A stretch of DNA of 64,000 bases from Acanthornis magna. Lineage: Eukaryota > Chordata > Aves > Passeriformes > Acanthizidae. How positions within the stretch are numbered: the first letter of the stretch is position 1; each line of letters begins with the position of its first letter. This document shows, one piece after another, positions 14,480-27,014 of the stretch. The translations under genes were made by a program, and so were the position numbers. The notes under the pieces were generated by a model. The model was not told the origin of the DNA. It saw only the letters and a list, made by a program, of their open reading frames with translations, and made no database searches. The DNA is taken from positions 8,557,001 to 8,621,000 of the forward strand of contig JAWUZG010000056.1 of NCBI GenBank assembly GCA_036785705.1, read 5' to 3'.

Positions 14480-14640
14480 GAGGAATCTCAGAGAAGACTG
14501 CAGAACCTCCATTCTTGGAGGTTTTTAAGGTCTGACCGGACAAAGCCCTGTACAACCAGTGTGGGCCCTAATTAGAGCAGGAGACTGGACAAGAGACCTG
14601 CAGTACTCTTCCAACCTAAATGAGCCTTTGATTCTGTAAG
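14480..14640 (+). repeat. CR1 LINE 3' end
   Basis: The stretch contains ggaggtttttaaggtctg, ggacaaagccctg, ggagactggac and cttccaacctaaatgagcc, then ttgattctgt. This is the usual order of an avian CR1 3' end, including the terminal attctgt-like octamer. It is in plus orientation and 5'-truncated, as most CR1 copies are. Confidence 0.85.
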
Positions 14641-16024
14641 AAAGTTATTTTTCTTGAAACAATCCCTTCAAACAACTACACAAAACACATTTTCTGTGTT
14701 AGGGGGATAATTACACATTTGTTTCATAACTTGAGAGTCCTTAAAGGTATGCAAAATGGTGTAAATACATTTCATAACACAATAAAAATGACAATTGGAC
14801 AATATCCATGACCTTTAAAATACATGATATGGTACAATACGGTCTCACATTTAGTTCTACTGCAAGTACTTTAAAACATGGCTCTGCATAGCATCTGTAA
14901 TAATCACACTACTAAATGATTTATCAATTAATTATTAAAATACACTTGTGTTTTAAATTACTTTTTAAAGGAAATATGTATATTCTCTTTGAATGAGCTG
15001 AAGCAAAATGTAAGTTGATATTAAATCAATAAAATAATGAGAACATCAGTATTTCATTGCACTCAATGACCAGGATCTGAGTAGTCTAAATACTTCATAA
15101 GCCTATGAAATCTATCTCCTCACTACTATCTTTTCAAATACCGTAATGATTTCTTAACATTTAACATGTAGAAAAAGAAAGTGACAGGTTAGATGATTTT
15201 CCCCAAATTAGGAAAACAGTCATCATCAGAGTTGAGATCCATACTTAGAAATAATTTACTAACAGTTAATAACCAAAAATTAAAAAAAAAGGGAAGTACA
15301 ATTGTTTACATCACTAGGTGAGTTTTAAAAGGTAACAGTTATTTAAATCACATTTTTACTTAATACAGGGAGAAGGTGAATTTACTAGTAGAAAAAAAAG
15401 CTAAATTCTCTATGCTCTTAGAATAATTTTGAAGATTAGGAATGTATTTAAAGCAGAAATTCAGATGGGAAAAATATTCAAAGAGTTGCAGAAGGTTTTT
15501 AACATGACATTTATATTAACTTTAATAATATTCCCACAGCAAAATTTCTATAAAAGCTTTTAATACCATACATTGAAATTCATAAAACCACAGAATTTAA
15601 TTATAACTATTTAGGGATGCGTGGATTAATATAGTATTAAAACTACCAAGTGTTAAGTCTTGAGCTCTGTATATAACTTCACAATACCTGTCTGAGGAAA
15701 GCTAGCTTGTAAATCTCAAGCATTCCAGACACTGAAATTCCATAACTGCTTACATTCCAGGCCTAAAAAGGGAGATTTTCTTCAATTCTGTTTGGAAGGC
15801 CAATCCTAGCATACCAAGACTGGTTGTTTCATTAGGGAAACTCTTTTATTTAGAAGCCTGGCACTTGAAAAGATTGACTAGTACAGAGGGAAAAGCAAAA
15901 TTACTCCAGATGAAATTACTTTCTCACGAAAATAATTGTTTTACTTCAGTGCTAACCAGAAATGCAGAGGAATTAGAATGAAGATGCATAAATTTGTCAC
16001 ACAAAGGTTAGTGCCACATAAGTT

Positions 16025-16315
16025 AGCCTGGCTCAGCTCTCTTTGCACCCTCCCTTCAGGAATTTATAGGCATTGCTAAGTTTCCCCCTAAGCCTTCTCA
16101 TCTCCAGGCTAAACAGTCCCAGCTCTCCATCTTTCCTCATGGGACAGATTCCCCAATCCCTTAATCCCCTTTGTGGCACTTTACTCAACTCTCTCCAGGA
16201 TGTCCATGTCTCTCCTGCACTAAGGAGCCCAGAACTGAACACAGTACTCCAGGTGTAGTGTCACCAGTGCTCAGTAGAGCAGGAGAATCACTTCCCTGTC
16301 CTTACAGCTAATCCA
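16025..16315 (-). repeat. CR1 LINE fragment, reverse orientation
   Basis: On the plus strand the sequence reads ccttctcatctccaggcta, agtcccagctctccatcttt, gtactccaggtgtagtgtc and agagcaggagaatcacttcc. This is the complement of the conserved 3' coding part of CR1 reverse transcriptase. Open frames on both strands here are by-products of the old element. It supports an avian (sauropsid) origin of the window. Confidence 0.85.
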
Positions 16316-17374
16316 GTAATATCTTTATTACCCTAGAACTGTTTTTTATAATGTTATATAGTATCATTTCAATCAGAATTCAGGACCAATTCCCTTTACA
16401 ATTACAACTGGATGTCCAAACATAAACACAATTCACTATTACCTTGGACAGCACCAGTTTTGATGGACAAGAATCCAGTCCTCAGCTAGTGACTGCTGAG
16501 TTTTCAGGGTTCATCTACCGGCCTTTGAAACCTCGCTCTGCTACAGATTTTTTCTATAACTTTCAGCAAGCGACTTTCAATGTCCTATTTGATAAGTAAG
16601 ACAAACTTAAGTTCAAGCCTGGTACACACTGCTGAAACATCAACCATACACAAATAACCTGACTAACGAAATTACCTGATTAATCACCAGGGCAGCAGAG
16701 GAGCTGCAGCTGTTTGTACCCATACTCACAGTGACTTCTGTTTCTCCACAGGACACCCCTGTGCCACAGGGAGATCAGTAGCTCTGGTCACCTGAGCAAG
16801 CAGGGTGAGCCTCTTTATGTCTTCTTGATATACATGATATTATTGCACAGCACAGGAGAATGAGATGAGATCAATAGAGGAAAGGGAACATTTGAAAGCC
16901 ATGGACACTCGATTCTTGTGTAAGACACATTAATATGACAGCTAACTTGCCTATGCACTCCATTCCTATTGACTTCACCAAAAACCAGGCACAAACATGG
17001 ATCTGGACAAGTACCTAACTTCTCAGTAGTCATTAAAGAGAAAAAGTGATTATTAAACAAAACTGTGAGCACCCTGAAAGCCTAAAGCAATAAGGTAGAT
17101 CACTAGTGGGAGGGCTAAAATAGTGAGGCTTCTTCCTTTCATTTTATTGTCACGGGAAAAAACAAGTCATTATATCTTGGCAAGAAACATCAAGATAACA
17201 GCTCCAGTGACTTCAAAATTATTGTCATTAAAATAGGCTCCCTGAGGTCAGAAGTGTTAATCAACAGCTGAGGTGATTTATTGAACCTTCTTCACAAATA
17301 AGTACTTTCTACTCATTTTCATATTCTTGTTTTCATACACTAGTAAAGTACCAAGATCTAAAAGGGAATATGAT

Positions 17375-17406
17375 TTTATATATATATATATATACACACA
17401 CACACG
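17375..17406. repeat. (TA)n(CA)n microsatellite
   Basis: A run of TA dinucleotides passes directly into CA dinucleotides. No associated feature. Confidence 0.9.
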
Positions 17407-20060
17407 TATAGAATGAAACCATTGGAATTTATAAAAATCAGACAAATCTTTACACTGGGTTTAGGTTTTTGAGTTTAAAAAAATACCCAAATGTTCCTCT
17501 GTTCAAAAACACAGATACATTTCTGTTTCTAAACACTGCAAACTGAGCAACACACGAAAAATGGATTCCGTAAACAAGAATTTCCTTTCAAGACTGTAAC
17601 TTGATGAGAGTAACACAGACTTTCAATTTTAAAGAAACCACATTAATTGTACATTTAAAGAAACACTACAGTAAAAAAGGAAAATTATTCAGGAAAGCTA
17701 ACAGGCAATACATAATGACAATAAGATAGTTCATTTTATTAAGTCACAGCTGTGCACAGCCAATATATACAAATATTCTACAAGGCTGTATCCATTTGTA
17801 GAGGCTAAAACCTTCAGCTAGGCCTCAAGAGAAACTCTCCTCTTTGCTTAGATAGCCTCACACAGTTCTTTCACATCCACATTACAAGAGAAAGCTTTGT
17901 GGAAATCATGGCACATGACGGAACACTTCCCTTCCCATGACATGTCTGCAGTACCTCATTAATTCAGGATTTCCTGAGCACAGCATATTCCAAAACTTCT
18001 CTCCTTAACATTTACAGATACAAGAAACAACCCTCCATCTTTTCCTAAATATTTCACCTAATTGTAGAGAAAACACATCAGAGTGGTATCATTGAAAATG
18101 GTAGGGGCTGGGGACTGGGAATGCAAACTTACAAGTTTTAGCTCAGATATTTTCCTCTGAATTATTTTGCAACAAAAATAAGGTTTTCCTACCTTGATGA
18201 ATAGGGAATGATCTAAATTTGGAAAAAGAATATGAGCCCATGAAAACAAAAAGAATCATGGGGGAAAAGGCAAGGATATGAAAGGTTATGGTTATAGTTG
18301 GTGCAGACTGACAAAAAGGAGTAAGAGAAGATTGGTAGCATAAAACTGTGGCTGCAGATGCTTGAAGGAAAACAGTAATTTCAGGAAGGGGGAAGAGAGA
18401 GTAAAGTGGCTACCCTGAAGAAATAAAATGCTGGATAACATTCCGAAAAGGAGCAAGTTAGAAGCAACATCAGAACAAGAAGCTTGAAAAAAAGAAGTTA
18501 AAATAGTGGCCAGGAGAAAGAACAGAAGGCTAGTCTGAAAGAATAAAAATCAAGGTCTGATCCATCGGGACAGCAAAGACAAGGAGGTAAAAGTTAGATG
18601 CTACAATGCAAGACATACGGAAGATGGGATCCAGATACCAGAGAAAGGAGTAGAAAAAAAGAGTAGCTGTCATTAGTATAGGAAAACTGACAAATCAAAC
18701 CAAGATGGAGTAGCAGCAGCTTCTTTAAATACTTTGCAATATTGTTTACAGCTTAATCAAATGGAATTATCAATATATTGGCAGGATATATATTTAGAGT
18801 TGATCAAAATTCACAATTAATTTTGAATTGATTTAACATTTTGATTTTGTGCAAAAGAAACTGAAAATATTAGTAATAATTTATGTTTAAAATTAAGATT
18901 TTGCAGTGTACGGTAAGTTTTCTTCCAAAATCTACAGTCACATGTATTATGTGTTTAAAATATTTACAAGACTGACTGGCTGCTGCAGAACTGGCAGATG
19001 CACCAGCTTGTATGCTAGCAGTAGCATCTTTACTAGTATGATTTACTGTGGTACCCATAAAGCTTTTGAGATTCCATTTCTTCCACACATGTTTCCTAGG
19101 TTTTAGACCTAAAATTTAAAAAATTTAATTTAGAAAAATGTTTATGTGAATTTTGAAAATCACCCTATGAATATCCTCAAATGAAATTAAAATTGCTTTA
19201 TTTCCTGTCTCCAATGTGCAAATTTTTATGCCACTGTCAACTTTAGGCATGGGATCCAAGCCTGTTAACAGAAATAATTATATTCAAATACTTAAAGTCA
19301 ACCAGAACAGTTTTTGCTATCTCCCTTTTGCTCTGCTTGGGTTTGCACATGGGTGAAAATCCTTACTTTGTGGTTGTTCCAATTCTGGTAATTTAATACA
19401 TTTGCATATGTTTTGTTGAGGTTGCGAATTATTCTTGCAGTAATACTTAATTTACTTTATTCCGTGGTTTTCAGTCTTCATTCCACTAGAATTTTACACA
19501 GCTCCCACACCATACGTTTCAGGCAGACACAGAATCTGTGCCACAGCAGTGGTCTCCCAGAGTGCTGGGATTTTTTCTGGTCTGACTAAATTTCAGTTAA
19601 ATCCATCCATTATCTATTTATAGTGGTTACACATTACAGAGAATACTGTGGGCTTATCCAGCTCTTCCAAGTTAAAGGCCCTTTAGGAGTTTGGAGCATG
19701 TATAACTTTGATGTATGTAAACCTTCTCTAAATTAAATTTTTCAGGGTGATCTTTTTCTACATACAATTTTCTCTGTCTGTAGCTAAAAAGAAAATTCTG
19801 CCCAACAAACAGTGACTGACACAGGGAAAGGTTTTGAGAAAATATTTCTGTATTTTACATCTACTTCAAAAACATATTTCTATTGCATTTGTCAATCAGC
19901 TTCAACATACAAGATAATGAAATCCACATTGTCATGAAATCTAAATAAATGAGCACTAAAGATAGAAATCTGCTCTAAATCTAAGTTTTGGAATGGATAT
20001 CAAATGACATATTGCAATCTAAAAATCATAAACTTTTACTGTCAAAACATGCAGATATTT

Positions 20061-20109
20061 AATGGTAATATAATACTACTTCCTGTAATGGTAATATAAT
20101 ACTACTTCC
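20061..20109 (+). repeat. 26-bp tandem duplication
   Basis: Two copies of a unit starting aatggtaatataatactact lie head to tail (starts at 20061 and 20087, period 26). No coding role is evident. Confidence 0.9.
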
Positions 20110-21320
20110 AACAGAAATTTCTAGGACAGGTAAAGACTGAATTATGTAAGAATACCTACTAAAAAATGCTCTTTTGTATAGAGAGATGCCTTCAAGGGGC
20201 CACCTACAAACAGCTACTTTTGCCAAAAATATTTTGAGATAGTTTGATCCAGTTTTATTTTTCTTGAGGAGAAATAATACCATGGATAGTTAGCTCAGAT
20301 TCCTTTCCAGGAATTTTAAAATATTTATCCATATTTATATACCAACAACCTGTATTAAGAAATCATCACAATTACTGAGCAAAGAAAGCCAGTTTTGACA
20401 TTATTTCTAGTACTGCATTTTCTATGTATGTGTACATGTTTGTCACTACTAGGGGAAAAAGCAATGGATTCTCACTGAAATGCATTCATGGCAGTCTGGA
20501 GAAAATAAGGAGATGGAAAAACCTACCAGTACCTGATATCCACTGAAAAACTCAGTCTACCAATCCCTACTTAAAGTCATCACCAAAATATTTAATAGAT
20601 TAAGGAAGTACTTCCCAGAAAGCAACATAAATAACATGTGACAACCAATCAGGATATACCTGACAAAATAATAATAACAGAGCATCTAAAAAGTCTACAA
20701 AAAAGATTTCATATTGTAGTTGTTTTAATTAATGTAAAAATATTCAAGTGAACTGTAGCAATTGCAAAGACCTTCTGCTAAAGAAAAAGAAGTATAATCC
20801 TTTGTTATTTGTGTGAAATATTAGTCAACTGTATGAATGATCAGGGAATTCACTTCTTAAAAACTTAATCAATGTATGAGTCAAGGTTCGCAGTTAAACC
20901 TGAACTGGAGGATGCTGATTTCAACCAATTACATGGTTTGAACAAGTCCTTAGGGTTAAAATTAGGATACAGAACAAGTAATATTTGTTAATATTCAACT
21001 AATTTTTTATTCACTGAAAATCAAGGAAGCTTTTTTAAATCACATAATTTAATATTATAATGTAATTTTGCTATTCATATATAATATGAGCCAAAAAATT
21101 CCCTTTAGTGAGCACCCATGATAATTTCCAGCTTCTCCTTGCCAATTCCAGTTGTTCTCTCTCTCTAGTACTTAAATGCAGGTGCTTCCAGCTGTCTTTT
21201 GGAGCCAAAAGCTGCCAATCTGGATGCAGGTAAATTGGCTTATGTGTCATGTTAATAGTTTTATGAGCCAAAATGCAGCAGCTACCCACGTAGCACTGAA
21301 AATGCAACTTGTATTCTTAC

Positions 21321-21380
21321 CTGAGAAAAAGCATCTTTAGCATCCCCAGGAATAAGAAAATGTGCCACAAAATCTGCCAT
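21321..21380 (-). CDS. Candidate exon, minus strand (gene unidentified)
   Basis: Read on the minus strand, a pyrimidine-rich acceptor (cttgtttttcag) is followed by 60 bp and a good donor (cag|gtaagaat). In phase 0 it encodes MADFVAHFLIPGDAKDAFSQ. A second frame is also open (WQILWHIFLFLG...), so the reading frame is uncertain. The strand and position would fit FAM227B, which in mammals runs antisense over FGF7 and begins next to DTWD1, but I do not recognise the peptide. The call rests on splice signals alone. Confidence 0.35.
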
Positions 21381-23434
21381 CTGAAAAACAAGAGGTTTTG
21401 GTTAGGCTTCGAAGGCAGAAAAAATCAGGGAAAAGATACCAACATAAATTGAGATAGAGCTGTGTGCAAAACAGTGATGCACAACATTGTGAAAGTTCAT
21501 GTTATCCACTCTGTGAGGTGAGGCACTGCCAACACAAAGGAGCAGCACTGAAACACACATCCCTAAATCAGTGCCCTCTCTTGCACCAACATGTTTTTTC
21601 TTCTAAACATTTTAACAACTTCTAAGCACTTAACTTTTTGAGTATATTGAAGTAATTCCTGATTCAGAATAGCACTGAAAAATATGCATTATCTGAAGCA
21701 TATGGTAAGTTTATCAGCCAACAATTAAGAGGGAATCTAAGCGATGTACTGAATCAAAGCCAGTGTACATAATCACAGCCTCCTGCCACAGGAATATTTT
21801 CCTTCTCTTTTTAATAAAGAACATAGTGATCACCTGAGGTAATAGAACCCATACATTTTTGATTTATGCTCTTAACCTAAATATTCCAAACTCATACCTT
21901 TTATAAGTTTTAGCACCATTACACAAAGTAAGCAAAGTAAAATAAACAGTCAATTTCATCTAAAAGTTTATTTTAAGCTTCATGATATAAACATGCTAAC
22001 TAAACTAACTCTTCATATGTTCCACCATAGCTCTTTAAAGTTACATGAAGAGTAATCTTGGACCTACAGCTGATGCGGCTGAGCTTCATGAGTGAAACAC
22101 TTGCGTTTTTGTATCTGTGGAACGCGCAGATTATTTGTCTGATAATAACAGATCTAAGAATACTTAAAATTAATTTATATGTTAAACTTCTGAAGAAACC
22201 ATGGCCACAAAGAATCCTGAAACACTGCAACACATTATTTTGAGAGAAACAAACTTCTCCAGGCTTTGAGGACAATTTTCTATCAAAACAACTAAAAAAC
22301 ATTCAGTAGACTGAAAGTAGCGATTAAAAAATTCCTAAAACCACAAAACAAATCAAAACTAGACAAAGGCAAAAACTATAAGGATTTTAAATTGAAACGC
22401 AATCCGCAAGCATATAGGAACTTCTTTCAGCTTGCAGAAACACTAAAGGAAAAAACTTGCAGAGGGAATGCTTAGCTTTTACTGAGAGCAACAAAAGTAA
22501 CTTCTTTGGGTATCTCACCATCAGGTCATCAAAATACACTTGTGGCAAGTGCTATCAACGGTCCAGTGTTTAGACACAGAGTTTATCAAGGCTGTTCAAT
22601 GATCTGAATTTTAAATCTATCCTTCACTCCACACAACTTGTTTTTATCAGCTTGACAGTATTTGGACTTGGACAGGAATTAGGTTTCCTTCATTTATAAA
22701 TGTGAAGCAGTCAAAATTTACACAGAATATTTACAATATTCTTAAGTCTTATCGGTTTGTAACTATTTTAACATAGATTGTGAAATTCAATCAGTGTAAT
22801 ACTATTGAAGGATAGGCTGATTTGCAAAAAAATAATAAAATTATTTTCATTTTTATTAATAATAGCAACATAATATATAGTTCAAAAGTCAGGATTTCAG
22901 AGAGAATGTTTTATGTTGATGATAACAATGATCTGGTGAACATTGGGAACCTGTTCCCAATTGGAAAAAAAAAAAAAAAAGAAAAGAAATTTTGATCTTT
23001 CTTGTCTTATCCAGAAAAAGAATTAAAAGTATTTAATACTTCTTTCCTTTCCACATTTCACTTGTCTGAGTCAGAACTCCTTCTCTAGTAATTTGCTCAG
23101 TAACAATGTCTTAGAAAAACCAGCAAGGTTTAGCTAGAAATAGAGGCTGGACTGATGATTTTATTGATTAAATGATGAATTTATTGAGTAAAGTTCTCAT
23201 CAGGCAAAGACCTTACAGCAAGGTTTAGCTAGAAATAGAGGCTGGACTGATGATTTTATTGATTAAATGATGAATTTATTGAGTAAAGTTCTCATCAGGC
23301 AAAAACCTTACATATATCTGGATCTACATCTAAATGTGTCTACACACAAAACTTAACACACTGCGCAGTCCCCCTGCATCACTGGAAGGATTGGAAGGTT
23401 TAAAAGTCATCATTTTGGGTTCATCTTTCCCTTA
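21381..23434. other. Non-coding stretch
   Basis: No exon supported. It holds a poly(A) run near 22966-22980 and the 95-bp tandem duplication listed separately. Confidence 0.5.
23121..23310 (+). repeat. Near-perfect 95-bp tandem duplication
   Basis: A unit beginning cagcaaggtttagctagaaa is present at 23121-23215 and again at 23216-23310, with one visible difference near the 3' end (caaagacc versus caaaaacc). The near identity points to a recent event. Confidence 0.95.
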
Positions 23435-23903
23435 TTAACACCTTGATCTGTGGAGAACATGCTTGAATAGACTGTTGTCTGCACTTTGTTTAGGCTCAAA
23501 CAAAATGTTCCTAAAACTCAGGCAGAACTGGGACTTTCGTTTATCAGGCTTTTTGAAATTATAACCTTGACGCTCACAGACTGAGAGAAAGCTGTAAACA
23601 CTTTTCTGGACCAATGCCTGTTGGGTGCTCTGTTCAAGGGCAGTAAGATGCTCCTCTAGATATGCTGGGCCACGTTGTCATGAAAACACTTTTTCAGCAC
23701 GTTTCTGTGCTTCAGTGACATGTGTTTATTCTCTTCTCCAAGTCTGAGACTGGACTGATGTTCATACAGATATTTACATTTAACACACAAGGAATAATCT
23801 TTCTGTAGCCTACTCACTAAAGCATAAAGTTCATCAAGAGAGATAGAGCTCAGCCATTCCTTCTGCAATCCATACATTGTAAAAACAGCTATTTCTGAAA
23901 ATT
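23435..23903 (-). pseudogene. Unidentified coding-like segment with one frameshift
   Basis: On the minus strand, after an acceptor-like tttgcatttgtag at 23904, about 75 codons stay open (containing TMYGLQKEWLSSISLDELYA and LKKCFHDN). The frame closes at a TAG near 23655, but from about 23680 a second frame takes over for roughly 80 codons (AYLEEHLTALEQSTQQALVQ, VYSFLSVCERQGYNFKKPDK) until TAA at 23435-23437. Both halves have protein-like composition with charged helices. They join sensibly if a single base is missing between about 23665 and 23690. I do not recognise the family. Options are a terminal exon of an antisense gene (FAM227B by position), a decayed exon or retrocopy, or an intact gene with an assembly error. 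Confidence 0.45.
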
Positions 23904-25466
23904 CTACAAATGCAAAGATTAAATTAAGTAATCTGTGAACTTAATTTTGCATAAAGAATTGCAATTCGAGTATAAATGCCTTTTACATCTAAGAATCTCT
24001 AATTTTGGCAACATTGCGATGCAGACTGTGATTTCCTCCTCTCTCCTGTACTACATTCAGAGATGATTACATCATCTCAAAGAGCCAGAAAAATAGAAAT
24101 AGAGCAGGGAGGCCCATTACAGCAGACACAGAGTAATTAAAAAGACTATAACTTTTTAGTTAGAGAAGGAGATAACTCAAGAAAAAAGGGTCATTATGTT
24201 TCTAAAGAGACAAATAAAATCATGTGCAATTTAAGTTCTCGGAAAGGCCAGTAATGCCTTCCATCTGTTGAGAACAGCCTTGGAAGCACGGGAGGAAACT
24301 CTGTTCCTTGATATAGCAAAGAATTTAAACTAACAACTTAAATATTTGAGCAAATTGTTGAAATCAAATGTAGTTGCTTGAAATTAATCATCAAATCGAT
24401 CACTTTCCTGAAATAACTTAGTAAGTGTTAAAACAGAGTAATCAGTGTGTTTTTAAGCACTCTGGTACAGCTGAAGGACATTGGCATGCTCTATCTTAAT
24501 AGCAGGGCAGCTGGACAAATTATTTCTTTGAAAAAGCAAGTCAATGAAATGCTATTGACTGCAATGAAACTATTAATACACACACATTCATTCTGTGATG
24601 CTGTGATTTCAGGGTAAAATAGTAAGTAAAACCAACTAGAAAACGTAAACAAAACAATGTTTTGTTTTGACATTATCCTAAATTAAAATGGTTCCATTTT
24701 TATGTCAGGTTTCTCCTCTTAAATAGATACCTTTTAAAGATTATATTCTATAATGAAATGTTCTACTTTTTTGTTTCTTTTGTTCTTTTCCATTTTTTGT
24801 TTCTTTATTCCAGTGAGGGAAAAGTTCTGGTTCAAAGCTCAAACAAGCAAATTTTCTGATTTAAAGACTTTGGGTGATTCAATACTTGCAAATAATGTAG
24901 GCAGGTCAAAAGGAAGGTCCTGCTCCCTCCAAAAAGAATGTCATTCTGACAAATCACTGGTAACCTCATTATATTAAATTCTTTAACAAAACAGAAAGAC
25001 ATAGATAGTCAAAGACTTCCCTAGCAGTGTCACCAGTATAAGAAAAAATAGAAAGCTCATTAAAAATCAGAACTATTCCCCATTTCATCCTCATCAGAAT
25101 CTTTTGCCTCAGGGTTCAGGACTTTGTCTTACATTACTAATGCTATGGCCTGATCAAATCTTTTAAACAAAGCTTGATTCAGGGTCATCACTCAAGCATG
25201 CTTGCAACAACAGAAAATTGCTGTACAGCAGGCAGACCTGGTATGGCTCTGAGGAAAAAGAAAGTTAACAGCACAAAGACTGCTCTCTTAAAGGTTTGCC
25301 ATTTTTATAAACTTCTTTTGCAGTGCCCCAGGGTCTTGGAAGTACAATCTACACTCAAACTCAATTCTCAATATTTACCTTCATAGGGTTTTTCTCAGGA
25401 CCTGACTCCTACATATTCACTTCTCCATACAAATGGGTAGTTAAAATAAGAGGCAACTGGACTCAC
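23904..25466. other. Non-coding stretch between exon candidates
   Basis: No exon supported. An acidic minus-strand reading near 25065-25120 (LNPEAKDSDEDEMGNSS) is preceded directly by a stop and lacks a good acceptor, so it was not called. Confidence 0.4.
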
Positions 25467-25523
25467 CAAATCTTGAGTCCCTAATAATTCTTCAAAAGTA
25501 AAAGGAGGCTTTTGCATTCTCTG
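25467..25523 (-). CDS. FAM227B: Candidate first coding exon of FAM227B
   Basis: On the minus strand, an acceptor (ctgtcag) is followed by a short exon with an ATG at 25515-25517 and a strong donor (ttg|gtgagt). The peptide is MQKPPFTFEELLGTQDL, ending in phase 0. FAM227B in mammals starts head-to-head with DTWD1, and this exon lies about 1.5 kb from the shared CpG island on the expected strand, which is the main reason for the name. I cannot confirm the protein match from memory, and the rest of the gene was not assembled. Confidence 0.4.
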
Positions 25524-26909
25524 CTGACAGACATTAAGAATTCCCCTCACCCAAATGTCTTATGAAACCCCTAAGATAACATACATTAGCAAATATTTAA
25601 ATTTTAGAAGACTAAAACTGACAGTCAAAGCTATCACTATAGCATACAGAGAGCATGTTCATTGTAGTTTCTTCCAATAAACAAAATATTATTACACATT
25701 TTTAGATGTTAAGAAACATGCTAAATGTGAAAGATATGTAAGGGCACTTAATCAACAAGATAGAACTGCCATTTCTTTCTCACGACCTCAATATTATTAT
25801 ATTATTCTTATTCATGCATGTCGAAAATGCACACGGAAGGAAAAGTGACACATCTGCCACTATTCTAATGTATTCAGTTTTTCGTTTAGAAGTCGGAATG
25901 TATGTGAGGGTTGCAGATTAGCTGAAGTTTTTACTGAAATCGATCAACTGCTATATGCTGGGTTCAGTATAATTAAAAATTTATTAACATTAGAGTTATG
26001 ACTGAACAGAAAACAAGTGTGAGAAATGCTGGTTTGAAAATACAAGTCTGTCTTCTTAGTGTATTCTGAAGTGAAGAATCCCAAATGAGAGCCATATGAC
26101 AAACATTCCTAAAAAATTTGTGTGAGTTTTTTTTAGTTTACAGTTTTTGTGTAAATAACTGTAAAGAATAAAAGTATACAAAGAAGTAATTCAGATTTCA
26201 GAGCCTTATTTTAAATAAAAAGGAAGCTTGGTTTGTTCCCAAACAAGTTCCGGATTAAGCACCCAAAGAAATAATTTGAATAAAATATGGTAAACTTAGC
26301 AAAACATAAGTTTGGCAAGAAAGAATTTTAGAAACCATTATAGTCTTTTTTTTTTTGTGCCCAATAAACATTTTTTAATGTAATTAACTACTGCACATCA
26401 CAACATATTGCCACAGCATAAGGTGATGAAAAAATATGGTGAAATGTCACTATTTTTTCCTACTACTGCTATGTGTTACATGCTGCTAGCATGAAGAACT
26501 GATCAAGTCAAAACAAAACAAGCAACAACAATGCTGGTAGGAATTCTCTGCCACTGAATGTAATGCCACTGAAGTCAGTGAGGGTTTTGGGGTGTAACTG
26601 AGATCAAAGTTTGGCACAAAAACTGCCTATAATGTCAATTTTTCCCCTGAAGCTATTGCAACTAATATATCACAGACTTTATTTCACTGAGTGGAGAGAA
26701 ATATTCTCTACACCACAATTACTATTTTGGTTTAGCCACTTCCACCTAAAAATGCAGTTAGTAAAGACTATTGAGTAAATGGTCCTATGGAGCAGCACCC
26801 TCAACCAGGCCAAAGAACCCCTCAGAAGAGATTCCATGTCCCCTTTAGACAGAGACGCAAAACGAGCAGAGAGGAATGCAGCAGCACAATTCTTCCAGCC
26901 CTCGGTGTC
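25524..26909. other. Non-coding stretch before the CpG island
   Basis: AT-rich sequence with no supported exon. If the candidate at 25.5 kb is FAM227B, this would be its first intron. Confidence 0.4.
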
Positions 26910-26956
26910 AATAAATATGCTCTAAGGATACTACTAAGTACGGGGAAAAATACAAG

Positions 26957-27007
<51 letters not shown>
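26910..27007 (+). repeat. Long poly(A) run preceded by AATAAA
   Basis: A pure A-run of 47 bases occupies 26961-27007, immediately before the CpG island. An AATAAA hexamer lies at 26910-26915, about 45 bases before the run. This arrangement resembles the 3' end of a retroposed mRNA in plus orientation, but I do not recognise the sequence upstream, so a simple-repeat expansion is equally possible. Confidence 0.6.
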
Positions 27008-27011
<4 letters not shown>

Positions 27012-27014
27012 ATC

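Larger units (their letters stand above)
12301..21320. other. Non-coding stretch downstream of FGF7
   Basis: In mammals FGF7 lies inside an intron of FAM227B, which runs on the opposite strand, so parts of this region could be FAM227B introns. I could not identify FAM227B exons with confidence here. One minus-strand open segment (13119-13280, after a tatattcacag acceptor-like site) was considered and not accepted. Recognisable content is limited to two CR1 fragments, a TA/CA microsatellite and a small tandem duplication. Confidence 0.5.

Noticed and set aside
16033..16258. Open frames on both strands
   Set aside because: They fall inside a CR1 LINE fragment and reflect old retrotransposon sequence, not a host gene.
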